Positions 38,337 through 47,951 of a stretch of 64,000 bases of DNA are shown piece by piece (position 1 is the stretch's first letter; each line of letters begins with the position of its first letter). The position numbers and the translations under genes are program-made. Under the pieces are notes generated by a model. The model was not told where the DNA came from. It did no database searches and was given only the letters and a program-made list of their open reading frames with translations. The DNA is from Perlucidibaca aquatica (GTDB lineage: Bacteria > Pseudomonadota > Gammaproteobacteria > Pseudomonadales > Moraxellaceae): assembly GCF_001676655.1 (NCBI RefSeq), contig NZ_LZDB01000003.1, positions 61,372 through 125,371 of the forward strand, in the 5' to 3' direction.

Positions 38337-39284
38337 ATGCAGCTAATTCGCGGATTGCACAATTTGCGCCCCGAACATCGGGGCAATGCCGTGACCATAG
38401 GTAACTTTGATGGCGTGCACCACGGTCATCAAGCCATGGTGGCGGCGTTGAAGCAGCGCGCTGATGCCCTGGGTGTGCCTGCGTTGGTGATGTGTTTCGA
38501 GCCGCAACCCCAGGAATTTTTTGCTGAGTCAGCCGGTCGTGATGCGCCCGCGCGCTTAATGACGTGGCGAGACAAAGTAGAGGCGCTGGCTGAGGCCGGT
38601 GCCGATCGGGTGTTGTTGGTGCGTTTTAATGCGCGTTTTCGTGCCTATACCGCTAACGGTTTTATTGATGAGCTGTTGGTGTCGGCCTTGGGCGCGCGCC
38701 ATGTGCTGGTTGGCGATGACTTTCGCTTCGGTTGTGATCGCAGTGGTGATCACGCCTTGCTGACGGCCCGTGGCCAGCTACAAGGTTTTTCGGTCGGGCA
38801 GATGCCGACGGTGACGGTGGCCGATGAACGCGTCAGCAGCACGCGTCTGCGCGCAGCCGTGGCTGCGGCTGACTTTGCGCTGGCCGAGGCGCTGACCGGC
38901 CGCCCGTTTGCCGTCGCCGGTCATGTTGTGCATGGCGACAAGCTTGGCCGCACGCTGGGCCTACCCACGGCGAATCTGCTCATGCACCGGCAGGTTCTGC
39001 CATTGCGCGGCGTTTTTGCAGTTGAGGTTTTCGGGGCCGATGCTGCTGCGCCAGAAAAAGCGTATCCGGGTGTGGCCAATGTCGGTTCACGGCCGACCGT
39101 GCAGGGCGTGCAAGCGCGCTGCGAAAGCTTTTTGCTGAATTTCAATGGCGACCTCTATGGTCGTCGCTTGCGGGTGGTGTTTCGCCACAAGCTGCGTGAT
39201 GAACAGCGTTTTCCCTCTTTGGATGCGCTGAAAACGGCTATTGAGGCAGATGTTGCCGCAGGCCATGACTACTTTGCGGTGTAA
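38337..39284 (+). CDS. ribF: Bifunctional riboflavin kinase / FAD synthetase
   Basis: RibF makes FMN and then FAD from riboflavin. The 315-residue protein has an N-terminal nucleotidyltransferase domain (residues 1 to about 185) with [17 protein letters not shown] (19-35) and [13 protein letters not shown] near 125. The C-terminal riboflavin kinase domain contains [15 protein letters not shown] near 200 and [11 protein letters not shown] near 244. It lies 10 bases before ileS, part of the ribF-ileS-lspA-fkpB-ispH operon conserved in gammaproteobacteria. Confidence 0.97.
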   Translation: MQLIRGLHNLRPEHRGNAVTIGNFDGVHHGHQAMVAALKQRADALGVPALVMCFEPQPQEFFAESAGRDAPARLMTWRDKVEALAEAGADRVLLVRFNARFRAYTANGFIDELLVSALGARHVLVGDDFRFGCDRSGDHALLTARGQLQGFSVGQMPTVTVADERVSSTRLRAAVAAADFALAEALTGRPFAVAGHVVHGDKLGRTLGLPTANLLMHRQVLPLRGVFAVEVFGADAAAPEKAYPGVANVGSRPTVQGVQARCESFLLNFNGDLYGRRLRVVFRHKLRDEQRFPSLDALKTAIEADVAAGHDYFAV

Positions 39285-39294
39285 CGAGCGCTTT

Positions 39295-42132
39295 ATGGAT
39301 TACAAGAACACGCTGAACTTGCCTGAAACTGACTTTGCCATGAAGGCCAGCCTGGCCACGCGCGAACCGGCGCGAGTCGAGGCCTGGCGCGAAAAGCAGC
39401 TGTACGCGCAGATTCGAGCTGCGCGTGCCGGCGCACCGAAGTTCATCCTGCATGATGGCCCGCCCTACGCCAACGGCGACATCCATATTGGTCACGCCGT
39501 AAACAAAATTCTGAAAGACATCATCGTGAAGGCGAAAACGATGAGCGGCTTTGATGCGCCCTATGTGCCGGGCTGGGACTGCCATGGCCTGCCCATCGAG
39601 CTCAATGTCGAGAAGCAAGTTGGCAAGCCGGGCGTGAAGGTCAGCGCCAAAGAGTTTCGCGAGAAGTGCCGCGAATATGCCGCGTCGCAGGTGGCGCGTC
39701 AGTCCGTCGATTTCCAGCGTCTGGGCGTGTTCGGCGATTGGGAAAACCCGTATCTGACGATGAACTACACGCAGGAAGCCGACATCATTCGTGTGCTCGG
39801 CAAGATCGCCGGCAATGGCCATCTGCACAAGGGCTTGAAGCCGGTGCATTGGTGCATGGACTGTGCGTCGGCACTGGCCGAGGCGGAGGTCGAGTATCAG
39901 GATAAGACCTCGGCGGCGATTGATGTGGGCTTTGCTGTGGTTGATGCCGGTGATTTTTCCACACGCATTGGCGTGAATGTGCCGACGGCCGAACTCGTGA
40001 TCTGGACCACCACACCGTGGACGCTGCCGGCCAACCAAGCCGTGTCGCTGCATCCTGAGCTGTCTTATGTGGTCGTGCGCGTGACTGTCCCTGGGGCTGA
40101 AGGTGCTGGTGCACTGCGTCACCTCGTGCTCGCCGAGTCGCTGTGGGAAGCCGCCGTCGCTCGCTATGAAGGCAGCGATGCCGTGGTGCTGGCGACATTC
40201 GCTGGCCAGGCGTTGGAAGGCTTGCAGCTTCAGCATCCGTTCTACGAGCGCGTGGTGCCGGTGATTGTCGGTGAGCATGTCACGGCCGATGCCGGTACTG
40301 GCGCTGTGCATACCGCGCCCGGTCACGGTCAGGACGACTTTGTCATTGGTCGCGTCTACGGTCTGCCGGTGGATAATCCGGTCGATGGCAACGGCGTGTT
40401 CCTGCCCAGCACGCCGCGCTTCGCCGGCCTGCATGTGAACAAGGCCAACGATGCCATCCTCGATGCCCTGCGTGAGCCGCGTGCCGATGGTTCCTTCGCG
40501 CTGCTCTGCTACAAGAAGATCCAGCACAGTTATCCGCACTGCTGGCGCCACAAGACGCCGATCATCTTCCGCGCTACGCCGCAGTGGTTTATCAGCATGA
40601 CCCAGAACGGCTTGCGCGATAGCGCGCTGTCGGCCATCGAGCAAGTTCAATGGTTACCCGATTGGGGGCAGGCGCGTATCGAAGGCATGGTCGCCGGCCG
40701 CCCGGATTGGTGTATCTCGCGTCAACGTACTTGGGGTGTGCCGATCACGCTGTTCGTGCACAAAGAAACCGGCGAGCTGCACCCGCGCACGGCCGAGCTG
40801 ATCGAGCAGGTTGCGCTGCGCGTCGAGGCCGAGGGCATCGAAGCCTGGTTCTCACTGGCGGCCAGCGAGCTGCTCGGCGATGAGGCCGATCAGTACGATA
40901 AGGCCACCGACACGCTCGATGTCTGGTTCGATTCCGGCGTAACTCATGCCTGCGTGCTCAAGCGTTTCGATGGCTTGCAGTATCCGGCGGATCTTTATCT
41001 GGAAGGCTCGGACCAGCATCGCGGCTGGTTCCAGTCATCGCTGCTGACGGCGGTCGCTGCCAATGGCTCGGCCCCGTTCAAGACCGTGCTCACGCATGGC
41101 TTCACGGTGGATGGTCAGGGCCGCAAGATGTCGAAGTCGGTGGGCAATGTCGTCGCGCCGCAGAAGGTCATGCAGACGCTGGGCGCGGACATCATCCGTC
41201 TGTGGGTCTCGGCCACCGATTATCGCGGCGAGATGTCGGTCAGCGACGAAATTCTCACGCGCATGTCCGACAGCTATCGTCGCATCCGCAACACGCTGCG
41301 CTTTCTGCTCTCAAACCTGAACGGTTTCGATCCGGTGCGCGATGCCGTCCCTGCTGACCAAATGCTGGCGTTGGATCGTTGGGTGGTCGATGCCGCTGCG
41401 CGTCTGCAGGATGACATCCGTGTGGCCTACGATGATCTGCAGTTCCACCAGATCTATCACAAGCTGCACAACTTCTGCGTGGTCGAGCTCGGCGGTTTCT
41501 ACCTCGACATCATCAAGGATCGTCAGTACACCACGCAGGCACATTCCCTAGCACGCCGTTCGGTGCAGACCGCGCTGTGGGAGATTGCTGAGGCATTCGT
41601 GCGTTGGGCCGCGCCCATTCTCAGCTTCACCGCCGAGGAAATCTGGGAAGTGCTGCCGGGTGAGCGCGTCGGTTCGGTCTTCCTCGCCGAGTGGTACACG
41701 GGCCTGGCGCTTCTGCCGGAAGATCAGCCGCTGCTCACGCGTGACTATTGGACGCAGGTGTTGGCGGTGAAGTCGGCGGTGAACAAGCAGATCGAAGAGG
41801 CACGCAATCGCAAGGAAGTCGGCTCGGGGCTGTCTGCCGAGGTCGAGCTCTTTGTCAGCCCCGCACTGCATGAGTTGCTGACGCCACTGGGTGATGAGCT
41901 GCGTTTCGTTTTGATCACCTCGGCGGCCCGCCTGCGCGCGGGTGAAGAGGCCGGTGGCAGCGAAACCGATGTAGAGGGCTTGCGCGTGGCGGTATTGGCG
42001 TCAGCGCACAGCAAGTGCGCGCGCTGCTGGCATTACCGTGCCGACGTAGGTAGCCATGCAGATCATCCCGATATTTGTGCCCGTTGCGTCGTTAACGTGG
42101 CCGGAGCAGGTGAGGAGCGTAGTTATGCGTAA
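39295..42132 (+). CDS. ileS: Isoleucyl-tRNA synthetase
   Basis: IleS charges tRNA-Ile and edits mischarged valine. The start at 39295 gives [14 protein letters not shown], the usual N terminus, and 945 residues; a longer frame overlapping ribF is rejected. The class I signature HIGH is near residue 64 and KMSKS near 612, with the CP1 editing domain between. The C-terminal zinc site is [12 protein letters not shown] ... CARCVVNV (about residues 904-932). It overlaps lspA by eight bases. Confidence 0.98.
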   Translation: MDYKNTLNLPETDFAMKASLATREPARVEAWREKQLYAQIRAARAGAPKFILHDGPPYANGDIHIGHAVNKILKDIIVKAKTMSGFDAPYVPGWDCHGLPIELNVEKQVGKPGVKVSAKEFREKCREYAASQVARQSVDFQRLGVFGDWENPYLTMNYTQEADIIRVLGKIAGNGHLHKGLKPVHWCMDCASALAEAEVEYQDKTSAAIDVGFAVVDAGDFSTRIGVNVPTAELVIWTTTPWTLPANQAVSLHPELSYVVVRVTVPGAEGAGALRHLVLAESLWEAAVARYEGSDAVVLATFAGQALEGLQLQHPFYERVVPVIVGEHVTADAGTGAVHTAPGHGQDDFVIGRVYGLPVDNPVDGNGVFLPSTPRFAGLHVNKANDAILDALREPRADGSFALLCYKKIQHSYPHCWRHKTPIIFRATPQWFISMTQNGLRDSALSAIEQVQWLPDWGQARIEGMVAGRPDWCISRQRTWGVPITLFVHKETGELHPRTAELIEQVALRVEAEGIEAWFSLAASELLGDEADQYDKATDTLDVWFDSGVTHACVLKRFDGLQYPADLYLEGSDQHRGWFQSSLLTAVAANGSAPFKTVLTHGFTVDGQGRKMSKSVGNVVAPQKVMQTLGADIIRLWVSATDYRGEMSVSDEILTRMSDSYRRIRNTLRFLLSNLNGFDPVRDAVPADQMLALDRWVVDAAARLQDDIRVAYDDLQFHQIYHKLHNFCVVELGGFYLDIIKDRQYTTQAHSLARRSVQTALWEIAEAFVRWAAPILSFTAEEIWEVLPGERVGSVFLAEWYTGLALLPEDQPLLTRDYWTQVLAVKSAVNKQIEEARNRKEVGSGLSAEVELFVSPALHELLTPLGDELRFVLITSAARLRAGEEAGGSETDVEGLRVAVLASAHSKCARCWHYRADVGSHADHPDICARCVVNVAGAGEERSYA

Positions 42133-42652
42133 CGATTCAGTGCTGCAAGGTGTTGCGCGTAAGCTTGTGTCTGCCCCGTGGGGTTGGTTGTGGATTGCCG
42201 TCGCGATTTTTATTGCCGACTATTTCACTAAAGTCTGGGCGAGCGAGACCCTGGTTTATGGTTGGCCGCGTTTCGTGCTGCCTTTCCTGAATTGGACGCT
42301 GGCGCACAATACCGGGGCTGCATTCAGTTTCCTGCATGATGCAGGTGGCTGGCAGCGCTGGTTCTTCGTGGCAGTGGGCGTCATCGTCAGCATCTGTTTG
42401 TTGGTCTGGTTGCAACGCCTGCCTGCCGGTTCGCGCTGGTTGCCGGTGGCGATTGTGCTGCTGCTCGGCGGTGCCTGGGGCAATCTCTACGACCGAGCCT
42501 TGCAGGGTTATGTTGTCGATTTCATCCATGTGCACTGGGCAGGCAGGAATTTCCCGGCGTTTAATATCGCGGATATTGGGATTTCGATTGGGGCCACCAT
42601 GCTAGTTATCGATAGTTTATTTTTAGAAGCGCGGCGCGAGAATAAGTCATGA
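42125..42652 (+). CDS. lspA: Lipoprotein signal peptidase (signal peptidase II)
   Basis: LspA cleaves signal peptides of diacylated prolipoproteins, which include BamD encoded in this window. The start at 42125 overlaps the ileS stop and has GAGGAG upstream, giving 175 residues. Four membrane helices are visible. The family motifs [10 protein letters not shown] (near residue 61), [10 protein letters not shown] with one catalytic aspartate (near 118) and [14 protein letters not shown] with the other (near 144) are intact. The 3' end overlaps fkpB (ATGA). Confidence 0.97.
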   Translation: MRNDSVLQGVARKLVSAPWGWLWIAVAIFIADYFTKVWASETLVYGWPRFVLPFLNWTLAHNTGAAFSFLHDAGGWQRWFFVAVGVIVSICLLVWLQRLPAGSRWLPVAIVLLLGGAWGNLYDRALQGYVVDFIHVHWAGRNFPAFNIADIGISIGATMLVIDSLFLEARRENKS

Positions 42653-43101
42653 GTGCCGTCGGTCCGGGCAAGCGCGTGTGCTTGCATTTTTCGGTGGCGC
42701 TGAGCTCGGGTGAACAGCTCGATAGCACGCACGAGCGCAATGATCCGCCCACAATGGTGTTTGGTGATGGCAGCTTACTGCCAGCCTTCGAGGCAGCCAT
42801 TGAGGGCATGCAGGCGGGTGAGCAAGGTCGTTTTGTCATTAAAAATGGCTTTGGTGAGTGGAACGAAGACAGTGTCCAGCACTTTCCCCGTCGCCAATTT
42901 GGCGAGCAACTGCTCGAGCCGGGCATGGTCATGCATTTTGCCGATGCCAGTGGTGCCGAGCTGCCGGGCATCATTAAAGATCTGCCAGAGGGGATTGTGG
43001 TGGTGGACTTTAACCACCCCTTGGCTGGGCGTGAGCTCGTCTTTAGCGTGGATATCCTGCGGGTCATGGATGCCGACGCTACCGCCGTGACATTGAATTA
43101 A
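42649..43101 (+). CDS. fkpB: FKBP-type peptidyl-prolyl isomerase, SlpA/FkpB type
   Basis: FkpB is a cytoplasmic proline isomerase and chaperone of the SlyD-like branch. The 150-residue protein starts with a short strand (RVCLHFSVALSSGEQLDST), contains MVFGDGSLLPAFEAAIEGM near residue 36, an inserted flap domain and the NHPLAGRELVF motif near 122. It is coupled to lspA by an ATGA overlap and precedes ispH by 18 bases, the conserved lspA-fkpB-ispH set. Confidence 0.95.
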   Translation: MSAVGPGKRVCLHFSVALSSGEQLDSTHERNDPPTMVFGDGSLLPAFEAAIEGMQAGEQGRFVIKNGFGEWNEDSVQHFPRRQFGEQLLEPGMVMHFADASGAELPGIIKDLPEGIVVVDFNHPLAGRELVFSVDILRVMDADATAVTLN

Positions 43102-43119
43102 GCGAGACAGGAGCCAGTC

Positions 43120-44070
43120 ATGGACATCAAGCTTGCTAATCCACGTGGCTTCTGTGCCGGCGTCGATCGCGCTATCGAAATTGTCAATCGCGCGCTGGAA
43201 GTGTTCGGCCGCCCCATCTATGTCCGCCACGAAGTCGTGCATAACAAATTTGTCGTGGACGACCTGCGCAATCGCGGAGCCGTCTTTGTTGATGAGCTGG
43301 ATCAAGTGCCCGACGATGCCATTGTGATTTTTTCGGCGCACGGCGTGTCCAAGACGGTACAGAGCGAAGCTGCTGCGCGGGGCCTGAAGGTGTTTGATGC
43401 GACTTGCCCCTTGGTCACCAAGGTGCATATGGAAGTTGCTCGTTATGCCCGAAGCGGTACCGAAGCCATTCTCATTGGTCATGAAGGCCATCCGGAAGTG
43501 GAAGGCACCATGGGGCAGTATGAGCGTCACTATGGCGGCGATATCTACCTCGTGGAAGATGAGGCCGATGTGGCCAAGCTGGTGGTGCGTAACCCTGAGA
43601 ACCTCGCCTTTGTCACGCAGACCACGCTGTCGGTAGATGACACCGCACGCGTTATTGATGCTCTGCGCGCCAAGTTCCCGGCCATTCAGGGACCTCGCAA
43701 AGATGACATTTGCTACGCCACGCAGAACCGTCAGGATGCCGTGAAAACGCTGGCGGAGCAGTGCCAGGTTGTACTGGTGGTGGGCTCACCGAATTCGTCA
43801 AACTCTAATCGTCTGCGTGAATTGGCGGAGCGTATCGGTGCTCAGTCTTACTTGATCGACAATGCTGAGCAAATCGAAAAAAGCTGGCTGCAAGATGTGA
43901 AGGCCGTTGGCGTCACCGCCGGTGCTTCAGCCCCGGAAGTGTTGATCGCGCAAGTGATTCAGCGCCTCAGCGATTGGGGCGGCAATGTGCCAGAGGAACT
44001 GGCGGGTCGTCCTGAACACATTGTTTTCTCCATGCCAAAAGAGCTGCGGATTCCCGTTAAAGCGGTTTAA
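43120..44070 (+). CDS. ispH: 4-hydroxy-3-methylbut-2-enyl diphosphate reductase
   Basis: IspH is the last enzyme of the MEP isoprenoid pathway and makes isopentenyl and dimethylallyl diphosphate with an iron-sulfur cluster. The 316-residue protein has cluster cysteines at C12 (NPRGFCAG), about 96 (DATCPLV) and about 198 (DICYATQNR). It also has [10 protein letters not shown] near 41, [15 protein letters not shown] near 121, [13 protein letters not shown] near 222 and TAGASAP near 267. Isoprenoid products feed IspB in this window. It ends the ribF-ispH operon; minor pilin genes follow, as in Pseudomonas. Confidence 0.97.
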   Translation: MDIKLANPRGFCAGVDRAIEIVNRALEVFGRPIYVRHEVVHNKFVVDDLRNRGAVFVDELDQVPDDAIVIFSAHGVSKTVQSEAAARGLKVFDATCPLVTKVHMEVARYARSGTEAILIGHEGHPEVEGTMGQYERHYGGDIYLVEDEADVAKLVVRNPENLAFVTQTTLSVDDTARVIDALRAKFPAIQGPRKDDICYATQNRQDAVKTLAEQCQVVLVVGSPNSSNSNRLRELAERIGAQSYLIDNAEQIEKSWLQDVKAVGVTAGASAPEVLIAQVIQRLSDWGGNVPEELAGRPEHIVFSMPKELRIPVKAV

Positions 44071-44105
44071 GTCTTCGCCGTTGGTCGTGCCGGTCGTCAG
44101 CGGAG

Positions 44106-44136
44106 GTCGCGAATAGCGCATTGCTGATCTAGCCTT
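44106..44136 (+). promoter_or_regulatory. Shared bipartite motif upstream of the minor-pilin operon
   Basis: GTCGCGAA (44106-44113) and TCTAGCCTT (44128-44136) are separated by 14 bases, 35 bases before the pilV-like start. The same two boxes with the same 14-base spacing occur at 49593-49623, before the PilY1-like gene. The layout suggests a shared promoter or activator site. It does not match the sigma-70, sigma-54, sigma-28 or sigma-32 consensus sequences I know. Confidence 0.65.
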
Positions 44137-44170
44137 TGTGACAGACAGGATGTCTGTGGCGGAGGCGAAC

Positions 44171-44671
44171 ATGACGGGCAGGGATCAGCGCGGTATGGGC
44201 TTGGCCGAGGCTTTAGTGGCCTTGGCACTGTTAGCGGTAGCCTTAAATGGGCTGCTGGCGGCGCAATGGCAAGCTAGGCAACTACAACAATCGGCGGCGA
44301 CGCGGCTATTGGCGCTGCAAGCCCTACAAGACTTTGCTGCACGCTGGCGCCTGAATCCTCGCGGCGAATCCCGTTACCGTCTAGCCCTTGCCCGGCCCTT
44401 ACCCCATCCCACAACGGTAGATGCCTGCGAGTCGCAAGCCTGCGATGCCGAGGCGCGAGCCTTAGCCGATGTGGGCGCACTGGCCCTGCAGTTACGCCGG
44501 GATCTGCCCCGCGTGCAATGGCAGTTGCAACCCTGTCTGGATGCGCCAGGTAGCTGCTTGCTGGTGGCTTGGTCTGGCACAGAAGCCAGTGCCGGCCCGG
44601 AGGGGGGCTGCCTGGATGCGAGCGGCGTACGCCTAGCGCAGGCGCATTGTTCGGTTTTGCTGCTGCCATGA
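44171..44671 (+). CDS. pilV: Type IV pilus minor pilin, PilV-like
   Basis: Minor pilins prime assembly of type IV pili and sit near the tip. The 166-residue protein starts MTGRDQRG, then the prepilin cleavage site G|MGLAE with glutamate at position +5 and a hydrophobic helix (ALVALALLAVALNGLLAAQ). PilD would remove the leader. Several cysteines in the C-terminal half (CESQACD, CLDAPGSC) are likely disulfide-linked. The start at 44171 has GGAGG at 44160-44164. The PilV name rests on its long helix and on being followed by PilW- and PilX-like genes; it overlaps the next gene (ATGA). Confidence 0.78.
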   Translation: MTGRDQRGMGLAEALVALALLAVALNGLLAAQWQARQLQQSAATRLLALQALQDFAARWRLNPRGESRYRLALARPLPHPTTVDACESQACDAEARALADVGALALQLRRDLPRVQWQLQPCLDAPGSCLLVAWSGTEASAGPEGGCLDASGVRLAQAHCSVLLLP

Positions 44672-45426
44672 AGTCGCAAACAGGCGTGGCATTGGCCGAG
44701 TGGCTGTTGGCCAGCGTGATCGGGATCATCCTCATGATGGCGGCTGTGGCGTGGTTAAGCAGCAGCTGGCAGCTCGCGCTAGCACAACGACAAGCCCTGC
44801 AAACGGCTAATGCCGGGCAATGGGCGCTGCAACGGCTTCGTCAACGGGCCGAATGGGCGGGGTTCGGTGGGGTACACCCGCTGGCGCTAGATAATGCGCG
44901 GGTGAGTGCCTGGCTCAGTGACAATAATCGGGGCTTGGGTAAACCGCTCAGCGATCAGCTGACGCTGCAATTTCTTGCGGATCGTGCGGTGCTGGATTGT
45001 GAAGGCACTCGCGTTTTGTCAGGCCAAGTGCTTGTTGAGCGTTATTTTGTCCGAGCCGATAGCAGTACTTCTGGCTGGGTATTGGCCTGCGATGCGGGGC
45101 AGTGCGATGCCAATACCTGCTCGCGCTTAGGCGATGCCGGCATCGCGCTGTTGGCCGATGTAGATAGCTTGCAGGTGCTTTATGGCCTTGCGCCCAGCGA
45201 CACTTTGGCAGGCGCTTATATTGACGCCTCGGCCTTAAGGTCGATGTCGCCAGCGACGCGCGTGCATAGTTTAAGGATTGGCCTTTTCTTGCGTGGCAGT
45301 GAGCTCTTACCACGCAAACGCCGTTGGCAGCCTCCTGCCGATTGGTTAGGCATCAGTCTGGGAAGCATCACCGATGCACGCGCGCATCGCGCCCTGAGCC
45401 AAACGCTGGAGCTGCCCAATGGTTAA
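44668..45426 (+). CDS. pilW: Type IV pilus minor pilin, PilW-like
   Basis: The 252-residue protein begins MKSQTG|VALAE with glutamate at +5 and the helix WLLASVIGIILMMAAVAWL. PilW proteins are the largest minor pilins of this set, and the region WALQRLRQRAEWAGFGG and the cysteine-containing middle (ACDAGQCDANTC) fit that family. The ATG overlaps the pilV stop. The end overlaps the next gene by eight bases, so the four pilin genes are read as one coupled unit. Confidence 0.78.
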   Translation: MKSQTGVALAEWLLASVIGIILMMAAVAWLSSSWQLALAQRQALQTANAGQWALQRLRQRAEWAGFGGVHPLALDNARVSAWLSDNNRGLGKPLSDQLTLQFLADRAVLDCEGTRVLSGQVLVERYFVRADSSTSGWVLACDAGQCDANTCSRLGDAGIALLADVDSLQVLYGLAPSDTLAGAYIDASALRSMSPATRVHSLRIGLFLRGSELLPRKRRWQPPADWLGISLGSITDARAHRALSQTLELPNG

Positions 45427-45955
45427 GCATGCCGGTGCTCAGCAGGGTTATGTGTTGTGGAGCCTACTGGTCATGCTCGGTGTCATGACGGAGTTGGCGA
45501 TCACGAGCTTGCAGGTGGCGGCTCACGAGGGCATAGGCGTGCGCCTCACCGAGCAGCGTTTTCAACAGTCCCAATGGCTGGCTCTCATGGCGCATCAATT
45601 AGAGCGTTTGCCTGTGCCATCGCGCACAGATGCGGATATGCAGCAAATCTGGCATCCCTTGCGTGCGTCACCCAGTCAAGGATGTGGGCGGATGGAGCGC
45701 GTCTTGTTGACTCAAGAGCGGCTAAATTGCACCGCGATTCTTCAGCCGCTGATGTCAGCAGTGCATGAACCCGCAACATGGCAGTGGCGATTAAGCATCC
45801 TGCCGAATCACGAGGCGGAGCTTCAGGAAGGTACTGATCTGGCGGCCTTCCCCATGCTGAAGGCGCAAGCTTGGCAGCTTGAGCTGATCTCGGGGAGCCG
45901 CTCTGGCACATCCCCACAAGGGCTTTGGTTACGCTATGTGCAGGTATCACCATGA
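45419..45955 (+). CDS. pilX: Type IV pilus minor pilin, PilX/GspK-like
   Basis: The 178-residue protein has a short leader MVKHAGAQQG|YVLWS with serine, not glutamate, at +5 and the helix LLVMLGVMTELAITSLQV. Absence of Glu5 is known for PilX and GspK-type tip subunits, which cap the pseudopilus/pilus complex. Two cysteines are present (QGCGRM, RLNCTA). It overlaps both neighbours. The name follows from position after the PilW-like gene; similarity is weak. Confidence 0.7.
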   Translation: MVKHAGAQQGYVLWSLLVMLGVMTELAITSLQVAAHEGIGVRLTEQRFQQSQWLALMAHQLERLPVPSRTDADMQQIWHPLRASPSQGCGRMERVLLTQERLNCTAILQPLMSAVHEPATWQWRLSILPNHEAELQEGTDLAAFPMLKAQAWQLELISGSRSGTSPQGLWLRYVQVSP

Positions 45956-46521
45956 GGGCCCGCAAGATAAAGCAAAATGGCGCGTTGCTCGCGGAGCACA
46001 TGCTTGTGCTCGCGTTAAGCGCATTCATGCTCGTGCTGGCGATGAGTAGTTGGTCGAGCTGGCAGCAAGCCAGCACGGCTCGCCAACTCGGTGTGCAATG
46101 GCAATTGGCGCTGATGCGTTTGCGCCAGCGAGCACTGACGGATGCTCGGGCGTGGACTCTGTGCACCAGTGCCGATGGCAAGGTTTGTCAAAGCGTATGG
46201 AATGCATCTTGGCTGGCCTTCGCCGATACCAACGGAGACAACCAACGACAGCCAAACGAGCCCCGTATGGTTTTCGGTCCGCCCATCCCGCCGAATTGGC
46301 GCATAGTCTGGAGAGGATTTAGACCCAGTACGGGCATCGTCTGGTCGGAATGGGGCGATGCGGCGTTATCCAATGGCACATTGACCCTCTGTGCCCCAAA
46401 AGCGCAGGATTCCTCCCTGCGTCAGTGGATAATCAGTAAGTCGGGCCGAGTGCGATTAGTCATGCCGGCCAGCTCCGCCAGTACGCTCAGTGCGGCGCGC
46501 GCCATTTGTGCGGCAATATAG
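45952..46521 (+). CDS. Type IV pilus minor pilin, FimU/FimT (GspH)-like
   Basis: The 189-residue protein starts at 45952 (ATGA overlap with the previous stop). Its leader MRARKIKQNG|ALLAE has glutamate at +5, followed by the helix HMLVLALSAFMLVLAM. The C-terminal ISKSGRVRLV is the GspH/FimT hallmark, and the C...C pattern (CTSADGKVC) fits FimU. In Pseudomonas the fimT/fimU genes come first in the cluster; here the gene is last. It is followed by thiO after 25 bases. Confidence 0.75.
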   Translation: MRARKIKQNGALLAEHMLVLALSAFMLVLAMSSWSSWQQASTARQLGVQWQLALMRLRQRALTDARAWTLCTSADGKVCQSVWNASWLAFADTNGDNQRQPNEPRMVFGPPIPPNWRIVWRGFRPSTGIVWSEWGDAALSNGTLTLCAPKAQDSSLRQWIISKSGRVRLVMPASSASTLSAARAICAAI

Positions 46522-46546
46522 TGGATGGGTGCTTAGGTTTTATGAC

Positions 46547-47626
46547 ATGCGTGTGATCGTAGTGGGTGGCGGAATAAATGGTTTGCTCAGCACGCGACTG
46601 CTAGCCGCTACGGGCGTTGACGTGACGCTGCTGGAGCGCGGAAGCATAGGCCAGGAAGCATCGTGGGCCGGTGGCGGCATCGTGTCGCCTCTCTATCCTT
46701 GGCGTTATCCACCAGCGGTCACTGCTCTGGCGCGATGGGCGCAGGCAGCGTATCCCGCATTAACTCAGGCACTCCTAAATGAAACCGGACTGGATGCTGA
46801 GTTCACACGCAGCGGCTTACTCTTTCTGGATACCTTGGATGCGCGCGACGCACAGGCTTGGGCGCAGCAACAGGGTGTTGCCTGTGACCTGTTGCAGACG
46901 AATGCCCTGCATCGGCGTTGGCCTGGGCTAGCGGGCGATGTTGAGCATGGGGTCTATTTGCCTGACGTAGCGCAGGTACGAAACCCACGATTGCTAAAGG
47001 CCTTACGTGCCGCTTTGGTTGGCCAGCAACGAGTCACACTGCGGGAGCAAGCAGAAGTGGTTCGGGTGGCGAGCCAGCCGAAACCGCAGGTGGTGTTAGC
47101 CCATGGCGAAAAGCTGGAGGCTGATGCCGTGGTGCTCACGGGCGGCGCGTGGACGCAACACTTGCTGCGTGACTTAGGTTTGACTCTGCCTATTCGCCCT
47201 ATAAAGGGCCAGATGCAGCTGTATCAGCTTGCGCCGGGTGCGTTGAAAACCATGATATTGCGGAAAGGTCATTACGTGATTCCGCGCCGTGATGGACTCG
47301 TGCTGTGTGGCTCGACGCTGGAAGATACGGGCTTCGAAAAGTCCATTACGGAGACGGCGCATGCCACCTTGCGAGCCGCCGCGCTGAGCTTGTGGCCTGC
47401 ACTGGCGCAGGCGCCTTGTGTGGCGCAGTGGGCCGGTTTACGTCCGGCTTCTCCCAATGGCATTCCGTTTATTGGCGAAGTGCCCAACCACCCCGGTGTG
47501 TGGGTGAACGCGGGGCAGTTTCGCAATGGTCTCGTGCTGGCACCAGCGTCCGCGCAATTGCTATGCGATCAGCTGTTGGGGAGGGCCGGCACTTTAGATG
47601 CCGCCCCCTACCAAATACTGCCTTAA
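46547..47626 (+). CDS. thiO: Glycine oxidase ThiO (FAD-dependent amine oxidase)
   Basis: ThiO oxidises glycine to the imine used for the thiazole part of thiamine. The 359-residue protein starts MRVIVVGGGINGLLSTRLLA with the Rossmann GGGxxG FAD loop. EASWAGGGIVSPLYPW near residue 37 and the C-terminal WAGLRPASPNGIPFIGEV followed by NAGQFRNGLVLAP are typical of ThiO. A D-amino acid oxidase role cannot be excluded. The same neighbourhood (minor pilins next to this oxidase) occurs in Pseudomonas. The 3' end overlaps the convergent PP0621-type gene by four bases. Confidence 0.88.
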   Translation: MRVIVVGGGINGLLSTRLLAATGVDVTLLERGSIGQEASWAGGGIVSPLYPWRYPPAVTALARWAQAAYPALTQALLNETGLDAEFTRSGLLFLDTLDARDAQAWAQQQGVACDLLQTNALHRRWPGLAGDVEHGVYLPDVAQVRNPRLLKALRAALVGQQRVTLREQAEVVRVASQPKPQVVLAHGEKLEADAVVLTGGAWTQHLLRDLGLTLPIRPIKGQMQLYQLAPGALKTMILRKGHYVIPRRDGLVLCGSTLEDTGFEKSITETAHATLRAAALSLWPALAQAPCVAQWAGLRPASPNGIPFIGEVPNHPGVWVNAGQFRNGLVLAPASAQLLCDQLLGRAGTLDAAPYQILP

Positions 47627-47880
47627 TCCTGAGGTGGGTTTTCGCGGAAATAACTGTCGCGGTGCGCTTCGCAACAAAAGACTTTGCCGCGCGATTGTGT
47701 GCTCTCGCCCACGGGGATATGGACCTGGCAATAGGCACACGCCAGCATCGCTTCCGGCGACTTTTCCGTAGTCGGGGAGGTGGGTGGGAGAGACGCCTGC
47801 TTGTCGAGCAGTTTCCTCACCAAGCGATAGCCGTACCACGCAATGGCTGCAAAAAGTAAAAAACGAATCAACATAGCCAT
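47623..47880 (-). CDS. PP0621-type membrane protein with zinc-binding cysteines
   Basis: The 85-residue protein has one N-terminal helix (MAMLIRFLLFAAIAWYGYRLV), a Pro/Thr/Ser-rich linker and a C-terminal Cys/His cluster: CAYCQVHIP and FCCEAHRDSYFREN. This is the PP0621 layout and probably binds zinc. The role is unknown. ATG at 47880 has AAGGAAA upstream; 47874 is an alternative. It converges on thiO and is 71 bases from nadE on the other strand. Members of this family occur near thiO and pilus genes in pseudomonads. Confidence 0.78.
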   Translation of the reverse strand: MAMLIRFLLFAAIAWYGYRLVRKLLDKQASLPPTSPTTEKSPEAMLACAYCQVHIPVGESTQSRGKVFCCEAHRDSYFRENPPQD

Positions 47881-47951
47881 CAGTGTTTCCTTCAGCTTGA
47901 ACCTGTCCTCGTCTATCCTAGGCAACTTCGACACGACTGCAAACTAAAATC

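Noticed and set aside
39238..40650. Long open frame of about 470 codons on the minus strand
   Set aside because: It lies opposite ribF/ileS, which are certain genes; its translation is rich in His and Arg and resembles no family. It is a shadow of GC-rich codon use.
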